A stretch of DNA of 64,000 nt from NCBI GenBank assembly GCA_002197995.1, contig NGZR01000001.1, forward strand, positions 1,860,001-1,924,000, given 5' to 3'. The position numbers were made by a program, and so were the translations under genes. The first letter of the stretch is position 1. Each line of letters begins with the position of its first letter. This document shows positions 47,077 to 57,149 of this stretch, one piece after another. The notes under the pieces were generated by a model that was given only the letters and a program-made list of their open reading frames with translations, had not been told where the DNA came from and did no database searches. Source of the DNA: Gaeumannomyces sp. JS-464. Taxonomy: Eukaryota > Ascomycota > Sordariomycetes > Magnaporthales > Magnaporthaceae.

Positions 47077-48933
47077 ACGTAGTTTACCACCGAACGACAC
47101 ACACTACCGAGCGACACACCCACACCCGACCTTCGGTTAATTAACGCGCATGCCAACCTAACAACGCCAGCAATTCATTTAAACTACTCGGAACTATATA
47201 TATCGAACGTTTTTACTTCCTTTTAGCAAATGCGCGCATTATGTCCGGTTTTACCGCAAGTGCCACATCGCCGACGAATCGTCGTTGCCCTCCTTTTTTA
47301 ACCCCTATAATCGCGCATTTTTTATTATAGCTATTTATCCAGCTTTTCCTGATTTAAAACACTTTGTATTTTTTTAACAATATGTAACCCTTTTTACCGA
47401 ACACGTGTTTTTTTGGCCTTTCGGCGTTTGCTTAACGCTTCGTTCGCCTTTCGTAATTTGGAATTCTTTTCCTTTAAAAGGTTAACCCGATGTATAATTG
47501 CTTTAGCCCTTTTCGTTAATTAGTTCACAACCGATAGCATAAACGACGAAAAGCTGCTTCGATAATTGGAAATCCGAATTTTAATATGTTCGGATTGCGA
47601 AATTGCGTCCCTAACTGTTTAAGGCGTTTTAAAAGTCCAAAGTTCGGCGTTGTTTAAAAGCTCCTTCGGGGGAGTTAAAATCCGTAACTTTACATTTAGC
47701 TTTTCCAAAACCGAATCCGGATTAAAAAGAGCAAGGTTAACCTTTCGAAAACCTTTTTAAATATTTTTTTCGGTTATAAAGTTAAAAAATGCCGTTTTAA
47801 ACGCTAAAAAAAAATCGACTTTAATTACGTGGTTAACGTATAACTTTATTAGGTTTTCGACTTATCGACCGTACGCTTTTTTTAACGGGCTAACATTTAA
47901 CGTTAAGCGGCTAAAAAAAGTAAAACGAATATAAAAGCATGCAAAGCGTAATAATGTTATATTTTTAATAATAAAGCTTAAAATTCGTCGAATGGTGGCT
48001 TTTATGCCCGTCCAGCACTAACAAACGATGGGACCTTTTTTTACGAGCTGTAATGTGCTTATCGAAATGCCGAATCCATTCCAAACTAAGTTCGTTCGTA
48101 GTTTACCCGTTAACATTCGTTAAAATAACTTAATCGCGTAAAAAGCTGGTTTTCGAATACCAATTAGCTAGATAGTATTACCTTTTAACGATAATAAAAA
48201 AAAAATCGCTTAACCGTAACAATTAACCTTTTAAATAATTATAACCCATTTCCGGTTGCTAAGCTAAACCAGCTTTGCTTTACTACGGCTTTTTAATATT
48301 ATAATAATTATAACGACGGCGATTATGCCTATAAAAAAGCCGGTTTCGTCGAAATTGTAAATATCGTTATCCAAAATGCTATATTTGGCCATAATATTCC
48401 GCATAAAGTCGAATTAAGCAAAAACGAGCTTAAAATTTTCGCATTTGGCCTTTTAGTAGTCGTACTTTCGAATCCAGCGCGTACCGAGCTCCGGGCGGCG
48501 TTTAACCAACCTCGCGACCCAGTTGGTCCCGATGGTGCCCGCGTCGCGTTCGGCGAGCAATCGGTTGGCTATATCTTTAACACTAAAAGGCCGGGGAGGG
48601 AATGCGCGAAAATCCAGCTCGAGTATGTATTTAACAAGCGCCTCCTTTTCGGATTCCGTTAATTTGTAAAAGTTGGGCATGCTATCGCGTCGAGCAGGCA
48701 GCCGCGCTTTCGTTTAGCGAAAGTGGCAAACGCGACCGAGTAGATTTTAGCGGCGGCCCGGATGCTTAGTTTTGGGTTTGATCGCAAAGCTTGGAAAGCG
48801 AGAATTAATCGGCTTTCGTAGCTGTGGTTTAGCATGCTTGTCGGTGGAGGAATTGGAAGCAAAAGAAGATGTGTCGCGTTTTCGCGATTCGTGTGTCGCT
48901 CGGTAATGTGTGTCGTTCGGTGGTAAACTACGT
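47077..48933 (-). mobile_element. Fot1/pogo-type DNA transposon, 1.86 kb, nested in L5
   Basis: Terminal inverted repeats of about 44 bp begin acgtagtttaccaccgaacg and contain the doubled motif ccgaRcgacacac. TA lies outside both ends (47,075-47,076 and 48,934-48,935). Excising it with one TA restores the LINE sequence ccggtataattataacg, matching the intact LINEs allowing for C-to-T/G-to-A changes. The transposase is on the minus strand. The 5' quarter of the gene is clean and the rest heavily mutated. Confidence 0.9.
47228..48835 (-). pseudogene. pogo transposase, mutated
   Basis: The likely ATG is at 48,835 (MLNHSYESRLILAFQALRSN). An HTH (LSIRAAAKIYSVAFATFAKR) follows, then after a one-base shift near 48,680 a CENP-B/Tc5 domain (PNFYKLTESEKEALVKYILE .. 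RLVKRRPELGTRW). The DDE core (about 47,800-48,400) is too mutated to read. The end is recognisable: KLRKANEALSKRRKAKKTR at about 47,402-47,475, and a C-terminal zinc knuckle CGTCGKTGHNARIC at about 47,228-47,265. Both are hallmarks of fungal pogo transposases. Confidence 0.85.
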
Positions 48934-49221
48934 TATAACGCGTCGGGCGTGTGTTATGGTACCGGCGGGAGGCCTATGGCCTTATACCGATCTGGGAAAT
49001 TGTTTTTAAACCATGCATTTCGGGCGTTCCGGGCCGTTTTCCAGGTTAAAGCTTTTATTTTAGCAACCGTTGGATTGGCGTGTGCTGGGATCGGTAAGGC
49101 CGTGCTTAATTTTGTTTTAGCGTCGGCTTTTTCGTTTTTGGGAATTCCTATATAACTTAAGGACTATTAAGCATGTACCTAGTATTTGTTTATAAAGCAA
49201 TAAATTTTTTTAAAAGCCTTT

Positions 49222-49674
49222 TATTGGTATATACTATATACTATGGTAGTTATTACGTTAGCTAAGCTACGGGCGTGCTACAGGCCGAGCTACGGGCGTG
49301 CTATAGGCCAAGCTATAAGCGTGCCAATAGCTAAAGCCACGGGCGTGCCAGCAGCCAAGCTAAAATACCCCGGGCTAAAGGACTTACCTTTTAACCAAAG
49401 CCAGGCTTACAAACCTCGGTTTTAGCCTCGGCCTTAGCTTTATTTTTAAAACGAAAGCCGGGTTTTAAACCCTCGGCATAAGCCTAACCAACGTGTATAT
49501 ATAGGACCTATCCCTTTAAGGGATCCAGGAGAGATTTCTCTTTCTCTTTATCCACTATCCGCTTACACATATACAATACAACTACCTTTCTTTTACTTGC
49601 CCTGCTGGTTAGGACTTCCTTACTTATCTTTTTGCTTATTTCTTCCCTTTATATTATCAGCATTAATCCTAACA
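49222..49674 (-). repeat. solo LTR-like repeat LTR-A, copy 2
   Basis: 453 bp with ends TATTGG..CTAACA and a 5 bp target duplication CCTTT (49,217-49,221 and 49,675-49,679). Removing it restores LINE sequence aaaagccttttataag. The TG end has become TA. It is shorter than copies 1 and 3 because it has fewer internal gccaagc..gggcgtgcta units. Confidence 0.85.
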
Positions 49675-50321
49675 CCTTTTATAAGCTGTTAAAGGCCGTA
49701 TTTAAAAAGCCGTTAGCCGCCGAGGTGTTATCGAGGTATAAGTGGTAAATGCAATTGCGAAAACCTTTAACGGTTTTACGGAAGCCTATTCGAGCCCTTT
49801 CCGTTTCGCCGTCGAATATTTCCGCCGAATGCGCCAGCCGGCCGTGCCCGGAAAATTTGCGTCGGCCGGTTTGGTATATTACCCAGCCGTATCCAACTGT
49901 TTCGTTTTCCGTTTTAAACTTATCGCTATAAATTATAACGTTTGTAAGCGGGAGGGTATAAAGCCATGCTATAAAGGTTTTAGTAGCTGTTTGCTTTTTT
50001 TATATAGCTATTGTAAGCCTTATATACCTATAAAAAAGGTAGGCCGGGCGAATGCAGGCTGGGAATAGTTTAGCCGTCCTTTATAACGAGGTTGTAAGCC
50101 TGCTAGGTAAGCCTGCTTTAGGCCTACAGGCATTAAGAGTTGGCTTATCCGCCGTAGCCAAAGGGTAGTTTTTTGGAACCGTATTAATACGAGCCGCGAA
50201 ACGGAGGCGGATTTGTTTTAAAAGCATATCAGCCTTTAGGATGCCAGATTTGTAATATAAGGCTTTCGTCGGTATGGTTTTTTAAGCTGGCACTACCGCC
50301 CGAAAAGATGCGGTTAAAGCT

Positions 50322-50918
50322 TGTTGGTATATACTATATACCATGGTAGTAATTACGTTAGCTAAGCCACGGGCTGGCCACAAGCCAAGCCACGGGCTGG
50401 CTACGGGCCAAGCCATAGGCGTGCAAGCAGCCAAGCCACGGGCGTGCTAGTAGCTAAGCTACGGGCGTGCCAGTAGCCAAAGCCACGGGCGTGCCAAAAG
50501 CCAAACCATAGGCTAAGGGTTAAAACCACAGGCCAAAGGTTAAACCATAAGCCAAGGGTTAAAATTATAGGCCAAGGTTACAAGCCAAAAGCTAAGCTTA
50601 TAAACCTCGGCCTCGGCCTCGCTTATCAAATAGTACCTCGGTTTTAACTGCAAGCCTTTAGGTTAAAAGCTACGCTAAAGGGCCTCGGCACAAGCCCAAC
50701 CAACGTGTATATATAAAACCTATCCCTTTAAGGGATCCAAAAAAGATTTCTTTTTCTTTTTATCCACTATCCGCTTACATTTATTACAATACAACTACCT
50801 CCTTTTTACTTGCCCTGCTAAATAGGACTTCCTCCCTTTTATTTGCCCTGCTGGATAGGACTTTCTTACTTATTTTTCTGCTTATCTTTTCCCTTTGTTA
50901 TTAGCATTAATCCCAACA
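50322..50918 (-). repeat. solo LTR-like repeat LTR-A, copy 3
   Basis: 597 bp with the canonical ends TGTTGG..CCAACA and a 5 bp target duplication AAGCT (50,317-50,321 and 50,919-50,923). Excision restores the LINE join ttaaagctttgtcgac. It contains about ten imperfect gccaagccacgggcgtgc-type units and further ccacaggccaaaggttaaa units. Confidence 0.9.
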
Positions 50919-52489
50919 AAGCTTTGTCGACTCGTTCGATTAAGTGGTTTTATCGGATGTGTAGTTGTTGTATGGGCTTGTATGGGTATGGTTTAGTTTT
51001 GCCCTTGTACCATACTTTAGCCCCGTATAATGCTATCGGGATAATAACCGTTATAACGGCTTTATATACCGTATGTGCCGGTATCCCTTTTACCGAACTA
51101 GTAAGCCTTTGGAAATGGTTGGCGACGTTTTAAGCTTTAGCTGCCTTATTATTAACGTGCTGTTTAAAATTAAGTTTTTGGTCGAAAAAAACGCCTAATT
51201 AACGTAAGGTTGCGGGGTTGCCAGGGCTTTTTACGATTTGTCGTATGGTTAGGCTTTCGGTTTTAACCGCCGGTATTATAGGGTTTTTTTTTTTAGAAAA
51301 AATGCATTAGTTCGCACTTTTTCGGGTCGAAAGTAACCTTATTAGTTTTGTTTTAGCGTAGGATTTCCGTTACTATAGCTTTTGTTTTACGGGAGCATTT
51401 TTTTAGGAAGTCGCTTGTTACGTATATGCTAAGGTCGTTTGCAAATCCATACCTAACGCTTTTAGTTTTAGGTAAAATTTCGGCCATATATAGTATAAAT
51501 AGGACTGGTAAGGCTGGTAAGCTTTAAGAAAGCCCGTAGTTTAAAAAAAAGAGGGTTGCCGTGGCGTTTTCCAAACGCATTTGAACTACCTTATTATCAG
51601 CGAAAGATAACACCTATCGTATTAATATTGGGTCCTATTCCTGGTTTAGCAGTTTTCGAAAAAGCTTTTAACGGAATACGGCGTTAAAAGCTTTTTGCAC
51701 GTTTATTATAATAAAAACGGCCATTTTGCCCTTTTAAAGTGCGTGTTTTACTTTATAAGTTACGTATGCCGTTAGGTTAATGGCGGCCTTTTTAAAGGTT
51801 GTCCCAGCATGTTATGGAGCTATTAGCCCGTATTGTATCGTAAAAAATGCCATTCGCGAAACTACTAACCGTTCCAACCCTTTTCCCAAATACGAAAGCA
51901 GGGCAATTGAGCGGTAAGATTTCAGGTTCGATATGTTCGACTTGTTTAGCTTTCGCATTATAACCATTTCCGCCGTACGAAAAGGAGTTGGGTGGTGCCT
52001 GGCCTTTAGGCATGCTTCGAGTAAAGCCTTAACGTATTTCCCTATTGCCGTTTACGCCGTTATAAGCAATCTAACTAATAAAAAGTCGACGCTAAAGGCG
52101 GTGTTTGCCGTGCCTATGGTGCATTTCTGGCATTTTTTTATAAGGACGTGGGGGTTTTATGAGAATTGTGCGGTCCTATGGGTGGGCCCCTATTGCAACG
52201 GGTTTTTTTGCAGGTCATTTTCGGCCGTAAACCTGCGGAAGATTTTGCGGCCCAGTGCCTTTGCTTTTTTTTTAGGGCTACTATCGCTTTCCCGTTGATG
52301 TTTAACAGAAGGAGCCAGATGTCGGGCATAAGATTGTGCCATTTTATTGTACGGTATAGCGCTGCTGGGAAGTCAATCTCTTTTAATACTTTCTCCTACA
52401 GGTGCTTTTGGAGCCTGGAAGCAGACGCTTGTCGGGTGCGCCTTGGAGCCTGGAAACAGACGCGTCGCAAAGAGGTAGGGCTGCTCAAT

Positions 52490-52650
52490 TCCTAGGGTTG
52501 TTAGCCGGCTGCCACGCTAGCAGCCGCGCCGGCGTTTTCCGGGGCGTTTTCCAAAACGTCTTCGTTCATTTCGGTGCTTTCCTCCAGCTCAAGGGAGTCC
52601 GCGTGCTCACGTGGATACCTGCGGCGTGCGGTGAACTGCCTTGGGCCGTC
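52490..52650 (-). pseudogene. fragment resembling a LINE ORF1 C-terminus
   Basis: cctagggttgttagccggc (52,493-52,511) matches the ORF1 end of L4 (36,434 on, same strand), where it encodes the terminal residues and stop. The preceding minus-strand frame is acidic and Ala-rich. It lies 5' of the RT of L5 but too close, so L5 may have lost its endonuclease region by deletion. Two copies of ggagcctggaaRcagacgc lie between (52,411-52,460). Confidence 0.4.
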
Positions 52651-52924
52651 ACAAGTACCTACTCCTACCAACACTTTGGGTTTTTTTTATATTATCATTC
52701 CTATATTTTCGATTTTTAATTTCCTTTGGGGGGTATATTCGTATATTTTGCCGTTCCATCCAAAAAAAAAAACCGAAAATAACGTTATTATATTGGTCGG
52801 GTATTACGTAAAAACCCCGGTTTTTTATATTTATCAATATCGATAGTAATATTAAAGCTGACATTGCCTGTTGCTTACTGCTGGACTCAAAACAAGGGAA
52901 CTTCGAACGGTTTTCTCCATTTAA
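52651..52924. other. AT-rich stretch without a gene
   Basis: Contains T8 and A10 homopolymers and alternating AT sequence; no feature recognised. Confidence 0.4.
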
Positions 52925-52929
52925 CAGTC

Positions 52930-53130
52930 TGTAAGGGTCCTACAACGTAACGCACGCTTGTAGGGACTTGGCTGTATTTCACCTTGCTACGAGTGTTACT
53001 AAGGGAGGGAGGGTTGCTCTGCAACTCCCGCTGCGGCCCGCGGTTTTGCAGGAGCGGTGGCACAGCCACCTGGAGGCGCACCGCCACGGCCGCTGGCCGT
53101 GGCTGGCCGTGCGGGCCCAGCCCGGTAACA
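52930..53130 (-). repeat. 201 bp solo LTR of a second family
   Basis: The ends are TGTAAGGG..GGTAACA and a perfect 5 bp duplication CAGTC lies at 52,925-52,929 and 53,131-53,135. On the minus strand it reads TGTTACCGGGCTGGGC..CCTTACA. It holds strong palindromes, such as ccacggccgctggccgtgg near 53,082-53,100 and ggtggcacagccacc. It has not been A/T-mutated. It lies 85 bp upstream of the membrane-protein gene. Confidence 0.85.
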
Positions 53131-53214
53131 CAGTCTAATTCACGACATGCCTCTAATTGACAAACCGCGACAACGACGATAACAACGCCCCGTCGCAATC
53201 CAATCCCTCCTCTA

Positions 53215-54602
53215 TGGCGCCCTTTGCTCGGTGGTTGACACCACGCGACGTCATCTTCGATCCGTCGGTGCCCGCAGGCGAATTCAGAAACCAGTGGGTG
53301 ACTCCCGGCGATGTCTTCAGCGTGCTGCTCATTCTCGGCGGCGACGTCGTCGGCCGCGCCCTCGCCCAGCTCGCCGGCTCGGGCTTCACTCCCGTGTCCT
53401 TCTCGTTCGGTGCGCCCGCCTCTCGCTTCCGCTCGTCACCCGTCGCGTCGCGTCGCGTTGCCCTTATCTTGCCTTGCCTCCCTGTTCTCAATGCTCTCGA
53501 TGCTCTCGCGATCTCGCCCGCTAACATGCGCTTCTGTGCGCGCGCGCTCGCATAGGATGGGTCGCCTACTCCATCATGGCCCTCGTCTCGGCCGTCGGCG
53601 AGAACAAGCTGATGCCGCCCGACCCCGACTGCAAATGTAAGGTCATCCACGGCAAGAGCGGATACAATCGCGAGAACTCAAGCTGGATACTGGGCAGGAT
53701 CGTGCGGGACTTCATCTACTGGCGGGATGATCGCGTACAGGCCAAGCTGGACGAGGTCCTGGATGAAAGGCTGGCTGAGCTGCAGAAGACGGACAAGAAC
53801 GCGCAGCGGCCGCCGATGGCAGGCCTGATCGTCTCGGTCTACGAGGCGAGCACGGAATCCCCGGCCGGCACGGTGAAGCGCGATCGCGTCTACTGGGTCG
53901 GCTTCCCCGTCATGGCGCTGCAGCTGGGCATCGCAGCGATCCCGTGTGGTGTCTTTGGCGACTGGGGAGTGCTCCTGGTCACGGTGGTTGGCATCTTGCT
54001 CTCGGTCCTAACCGGGCTCCTCCCGCAGTGGAAGAAGGAGAAGTGGGCCTGCCGCCCGAACTCGAATCACAACTACATCCTGACGCGAGGCAACGGCTCC
54101 CAGCATGCCATCGTCGTGCTGAGCAGGGGTCGGGGCTTCAATTTCGAAGACCTGGCGTCGGGTCAGGCTAACATCCTGGTCGTCACCAACACCTTCACCC
54201 GCGTCGCGCTCCTCGCCCTGAGCGCATTCTGGATCCTCCTGCTCATCACCGCCGCGGGCCTGAAGGAGAACACCTGGTTCCTCCTTGCCTCGCGCCGTCG
54301 GCATGCTGCAGAACGTCTACGTCGCTGGCGCGTCGCGGCGGCCCGAGAACTTCGGCATCCCCGTTACCTTTGTCGACGTTTTCGGCAAAACTAGAGTGAT
54401 GGAAACGCTGTTGGACGTCGAAAAGGAGTACAGGGACGTCGGCCGCGCCCTGCTGCAGGAGTTCTTCCCGGGGAAACTCAGGCCTAACGAGGAGGCTAAG
54501 TGGAAGGAGCTCGACGACTGCTGGAAGAAGAAGAAGCAGGAGAAGGAGGACAAGGACAAGAAGGAAAAGGAGGCAGCTCCTCCGGCTGCCCCGGCGAAAT
54601 AA
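53215..54602 (+). CDS. fungal integral membrane protein of unknown function (one intron, one frameshift)
   Basis: Exon 1 starts at ATG 53,215 (MAPFARWLTPRDVIFDPSVP) and ends at 53,409. An intron of 146 bp (GTGCGC..GCTAAC..CATAG) follows, and exon 2 runs from 53,556. Joining gives FSFGWVAYSIMA. The protein, about 410 residues, has hydrophobic segments near residues 35-55, in two stretches from about 53,898 to 54,024, and at 54,193-54,260, and a Lys/Glu-rich coiled C-terminus ending PAAPAK. It is like a conserved fungal family of predicted membrane proteins with no assigned role. One base is out of phase near 54,285: the frame ends at 54,394 while the conserved continuation (MLQNVYVAGASRRPENFGIP) is in the next frame to the TAA at 54,600. 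Confidence 0.8.
53410..53555 (+). other. intron of the membrane-protein gene
   Basis: 146 bp, GTGCGC donor, GCTAAC branch-like site at about 53,519 and CATAG acceptor. Frame continuity and hydrophobic register across the join support it. Confidence 0.75.
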
Positions 54603-55873
54603 AGCGGCCAGGAGACCGGCCTCGGTCGAGGCGTGGTACGAGGTGCTAAAGGTACCGGCGACCACAATCAGCTCCGAGACGGGAGGTATCGTAGCATGAT
54701 ATTTGAAGGAGCTGAGTGCTGGTGGTGCTTTTATCCCGTGTAAGGGGCCCTTCAGGAGCCAAAGCCTGGCCGGTGACACCCTAGCCTCACGGGACGGTTG
54801 AGCCACTAGGTAGTGGTGTGGATGACAGCAAGAAAGACGGCAAACTCACCGGGCCATATGTATGTTCGCATGGGAGTACAGCGGGTGGCAGGCCGGGGCT
54901 GGACTACAGATCAGGATCTCTCTAGAGTCGAAACGACAATGCGCAGAGAAGACATTCGACTACGATTACAGACGAGTGTTCCATGGGTTTTTAAAGAAAC
55001 CGTGTACAATCACGCTGCCATCAACCGCAGCTCTACTGCATTCCCTTATTACGGCATCGGGTTGGCCTGCAACTACCCGAGCAATGATGCGGAATCATGT
55101 CCATGTGCCTTCGATTTCCGACTTGGGGGGCCACCACGGTTGGCTCGGACCTGGAAGGCACACAAATAGCTGACCGCCGTGGGCTTTGTAGCGCGGCTGG
55201 ATGCATGGGAACATGTCGTTTACCGCAGAAGCAGGCGTTATTCGCATTTCCATCTCACTTCGTCCGGGCCAGCTGGCGGGCGCCGGCTTACGGTGCCATA
55301 GACTTGATGTATCCAATGGTGTGTCGTTCTCGGCATTACCATTGGTCAGAGTCGGGGGCATCGGGCAGAAAGGGAAAGCCAGCAGAGTCCATGTTTTCCA
55401 ACCTCCCAGCCCGTCTGGAAGCCGACGTCCCTCAGCGGCAGAGCCCCATAAAGTGAGTAAGAATCTGTTGAAGCCATTCGGAGGCGCCCGCTAGAAAGCC
55501 CTGGGGTGTCTGTCTCTATGGAGTCGTTACACCTAGACCCACCTCCCCCCGTTCAGTTCGAAGCCCCCTGCAATACGGAGGCGCTAATGCAATTGTCCGC
55601 CAGTTGCAGCCCGGTCGACAAACAGCCGCCCACCATACATGGGCGTGATCGGCTGCACCGGCCGGTGCGAAGGTACATCGCACGGGCCCGAGGCCAAGAT
55701 GTATCTGTGGGGCACTTGAATTGCCAAAGAACAGGGATCCAAGCCCCTCCAAGCCAAATTTAGCGGTGAAGGGCTGGGTTTCTGTTGCTGGAAAAGCTCG
55801 TTGCTGAATATCGAGATCACAGTCTTTTTGCTTGTATCATCGTTAGTCTGTGACCCTTTGCATAACCCTCAAG
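54603..55873. other. about 1.3 kb without a supportable gene
   Basis: Frames at 54,813-55,173 and 55,201-55,494 overlap in several phases and have no recognisable domain. Confidence 0.4.
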
Positions 55874-56170
55874 ATGTCGCAATATATCGACTTTGGAGGC
55901 GACAATAGTCAATATATTGATATCAACGCCGAGTTTTTTGTGCCGGCTACCCAACCGACTGCGACGCCTGCACCGACTGCACCGCCCTCGGCACCTCCCT
56001 TGCAGGCAACGCACGCCTCTGCCACTAAAAAGCGGCCTGCCTCGAGTGTCTTGCCGGCCCGGTCGGCGCCCGAGGGTCCTCCCAAACGCCTGCAAATGCA
56101 CTGGACTGCCCAACGGACCGAGCAAGTACTGCAGTGGTTTATTGAGTGCCGCCGGGAAACACCGGCCTGA
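55874..56170 (+). pseudogene. N-terminal fragment of a Myb/SANT-like, transposon-associated protein
   Basis: A 98-codon frame from ATG 55,874 (MSQYIDFGGDNSQYIDINAE) has a Pro/Ala/Thr-rich linker, then KRLQMHWTAQRTEQVLQWF. This resembles the start of a SANT-like DNA-binding domain in a multi-copy fungal family. The domain would normally continue for about 60 residues. Here a stop at 56,168 ends it after CRRETPA, and the following DNA is unrelated in all frames. Read as a truncated copy. Confidence 0.55.
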
Positions 56171-56315
56171 AAAAACAAAAGAATTTGGAAAGAGTGTTAA
56201 GTGTCAAAAGGAAGATACACCAGCTATATTACATAAGGAAATACGAGACCCCAGCCGGTTAAACGAACAGAGCCAGGAAAGAGGCAAAGACCCCAAAGGG
56301 AAGGAGGCATTTGGG

Positions 56316-57149
56316 TTAAATGACACCAGCCTCGACAAGGGCGGCATTAAGGTCATCCACATTCTCCAGCTTGGGGAGAGGCTTGCCCGCGTTGAAGACC
56401 TTGTGGTTGCCGGTGGTCATCTCTGCATGCCTCTCGCTGGCGGTGCAGACGCGGGGGCTTCCATGGTGCGACTCGAAGGTCCAGCCCGTGATGCGGCTCA
56501 CGATGGTGTTCTTGACGATCGACGAGTCCAGCATGATGGTGCCGTAGTCGAGGATGAGCTCGGACATGCCGTGGCCGCTGGCGCCTCCGCATCCGAGAAC
56601 TTGGCGGCCGATAAGCCCAGTAAGGCTGTTATCCGCGATATAGCGAGAGAAGTCGACGAGGAAGTCCTGCCCGATGCCGGTCAGATCAGGCAGGGGGCCG
56701 TGCTGGAACTCGTAGGCGCTGTAGCCGCTCTCGGTAAGGACGAAGATGTGCCCGTGGATCGACGACGCGTCGAGCGTGGTGATGTCCGCGACCTTGGCCC
56801 AGCGCATGGCCGGGTTCTCGAAATTGGTCCCGACCATAACGGATCCCTCGGGGATCTGGAAGTGGCCATGGATGAAATGGATGCCGAAGTTCTTCTCGGC
56901 GTTATGGCGGACGAAAAGAGCCGCGAGTTTCTGGACGTGCTTGTCGGCAACCTCGGGCCGGTCCTTATCGTCTTTGAGGCTATTGTAGCTGTATGGTAAA
57001 GATGGGTCAGCCAACAAAGGTTTTGTTTCCTAATATAACCGTTTAGTTAGTGTATTAACATACAGCTTGCGACTCTCTTAGAAGTCCAAAGTCTTAAGAG
57101 CCTCGTCAAAGGCGGGGAGCGTGGGGAGCTGGGCCATAAAAGCTGCCAT
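56316..57149 (-). CDS. unknown conserved-looking protein, two exons, with a stop in exon 1
   Basis: Exon 2 (56,988 to 56,316) encodes about 224 residues without interruption, including FGIHFIHGHFQIPEGSVMVG, HGHIFVLTESGYSAYEFQHG and GASGHGMSELILDYG. An intron of 75 bp (56,989-57,063) has donor GTATGT, branch ACTAAC and acceptor TACAG. Exon 1 starts at ATG 57,149 (MAAFMAQLPTLPAFDEALKT). Splicing gives an in-frame join, but codon 24 is TAA (57,080-57,078). So either a nonsense mutation or error, or another first exon is used. His-rich motifs could suggest a metal site, but I do not recognise the family. Confidence 0.7.

Larger units (their letters stand above)
38500..52420 (-). mobile_element. 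LINE L5, minus strand, split by four nested insertions
   Basis: Five collinear pieces are separated by other elements: 38,500-38,748 (3' tail and UTR), 46,556-47,074 (3' UTR and ORF2 end), 48,936-49,221 (ORF2 C-terminal region), 49,675-50,321 (RNase H) and 50,919-52,420 (RT and upstream). Removing the insertions and one target copy each restores an alignment to L4. All pieces carry dense C-to-T/G-to-A changes and no domain is open. The element thins out at about 52,400-52,420, upstream of the RT. Confidence 0.85.

Noticed and set aside
53146..53215. Upstream ATG at 53,147 as start of the membrane-protein gene
   Set aside because: That frame meets a stop within ten codons. The ATG at 53,215 opens the frame that continues through the intron.
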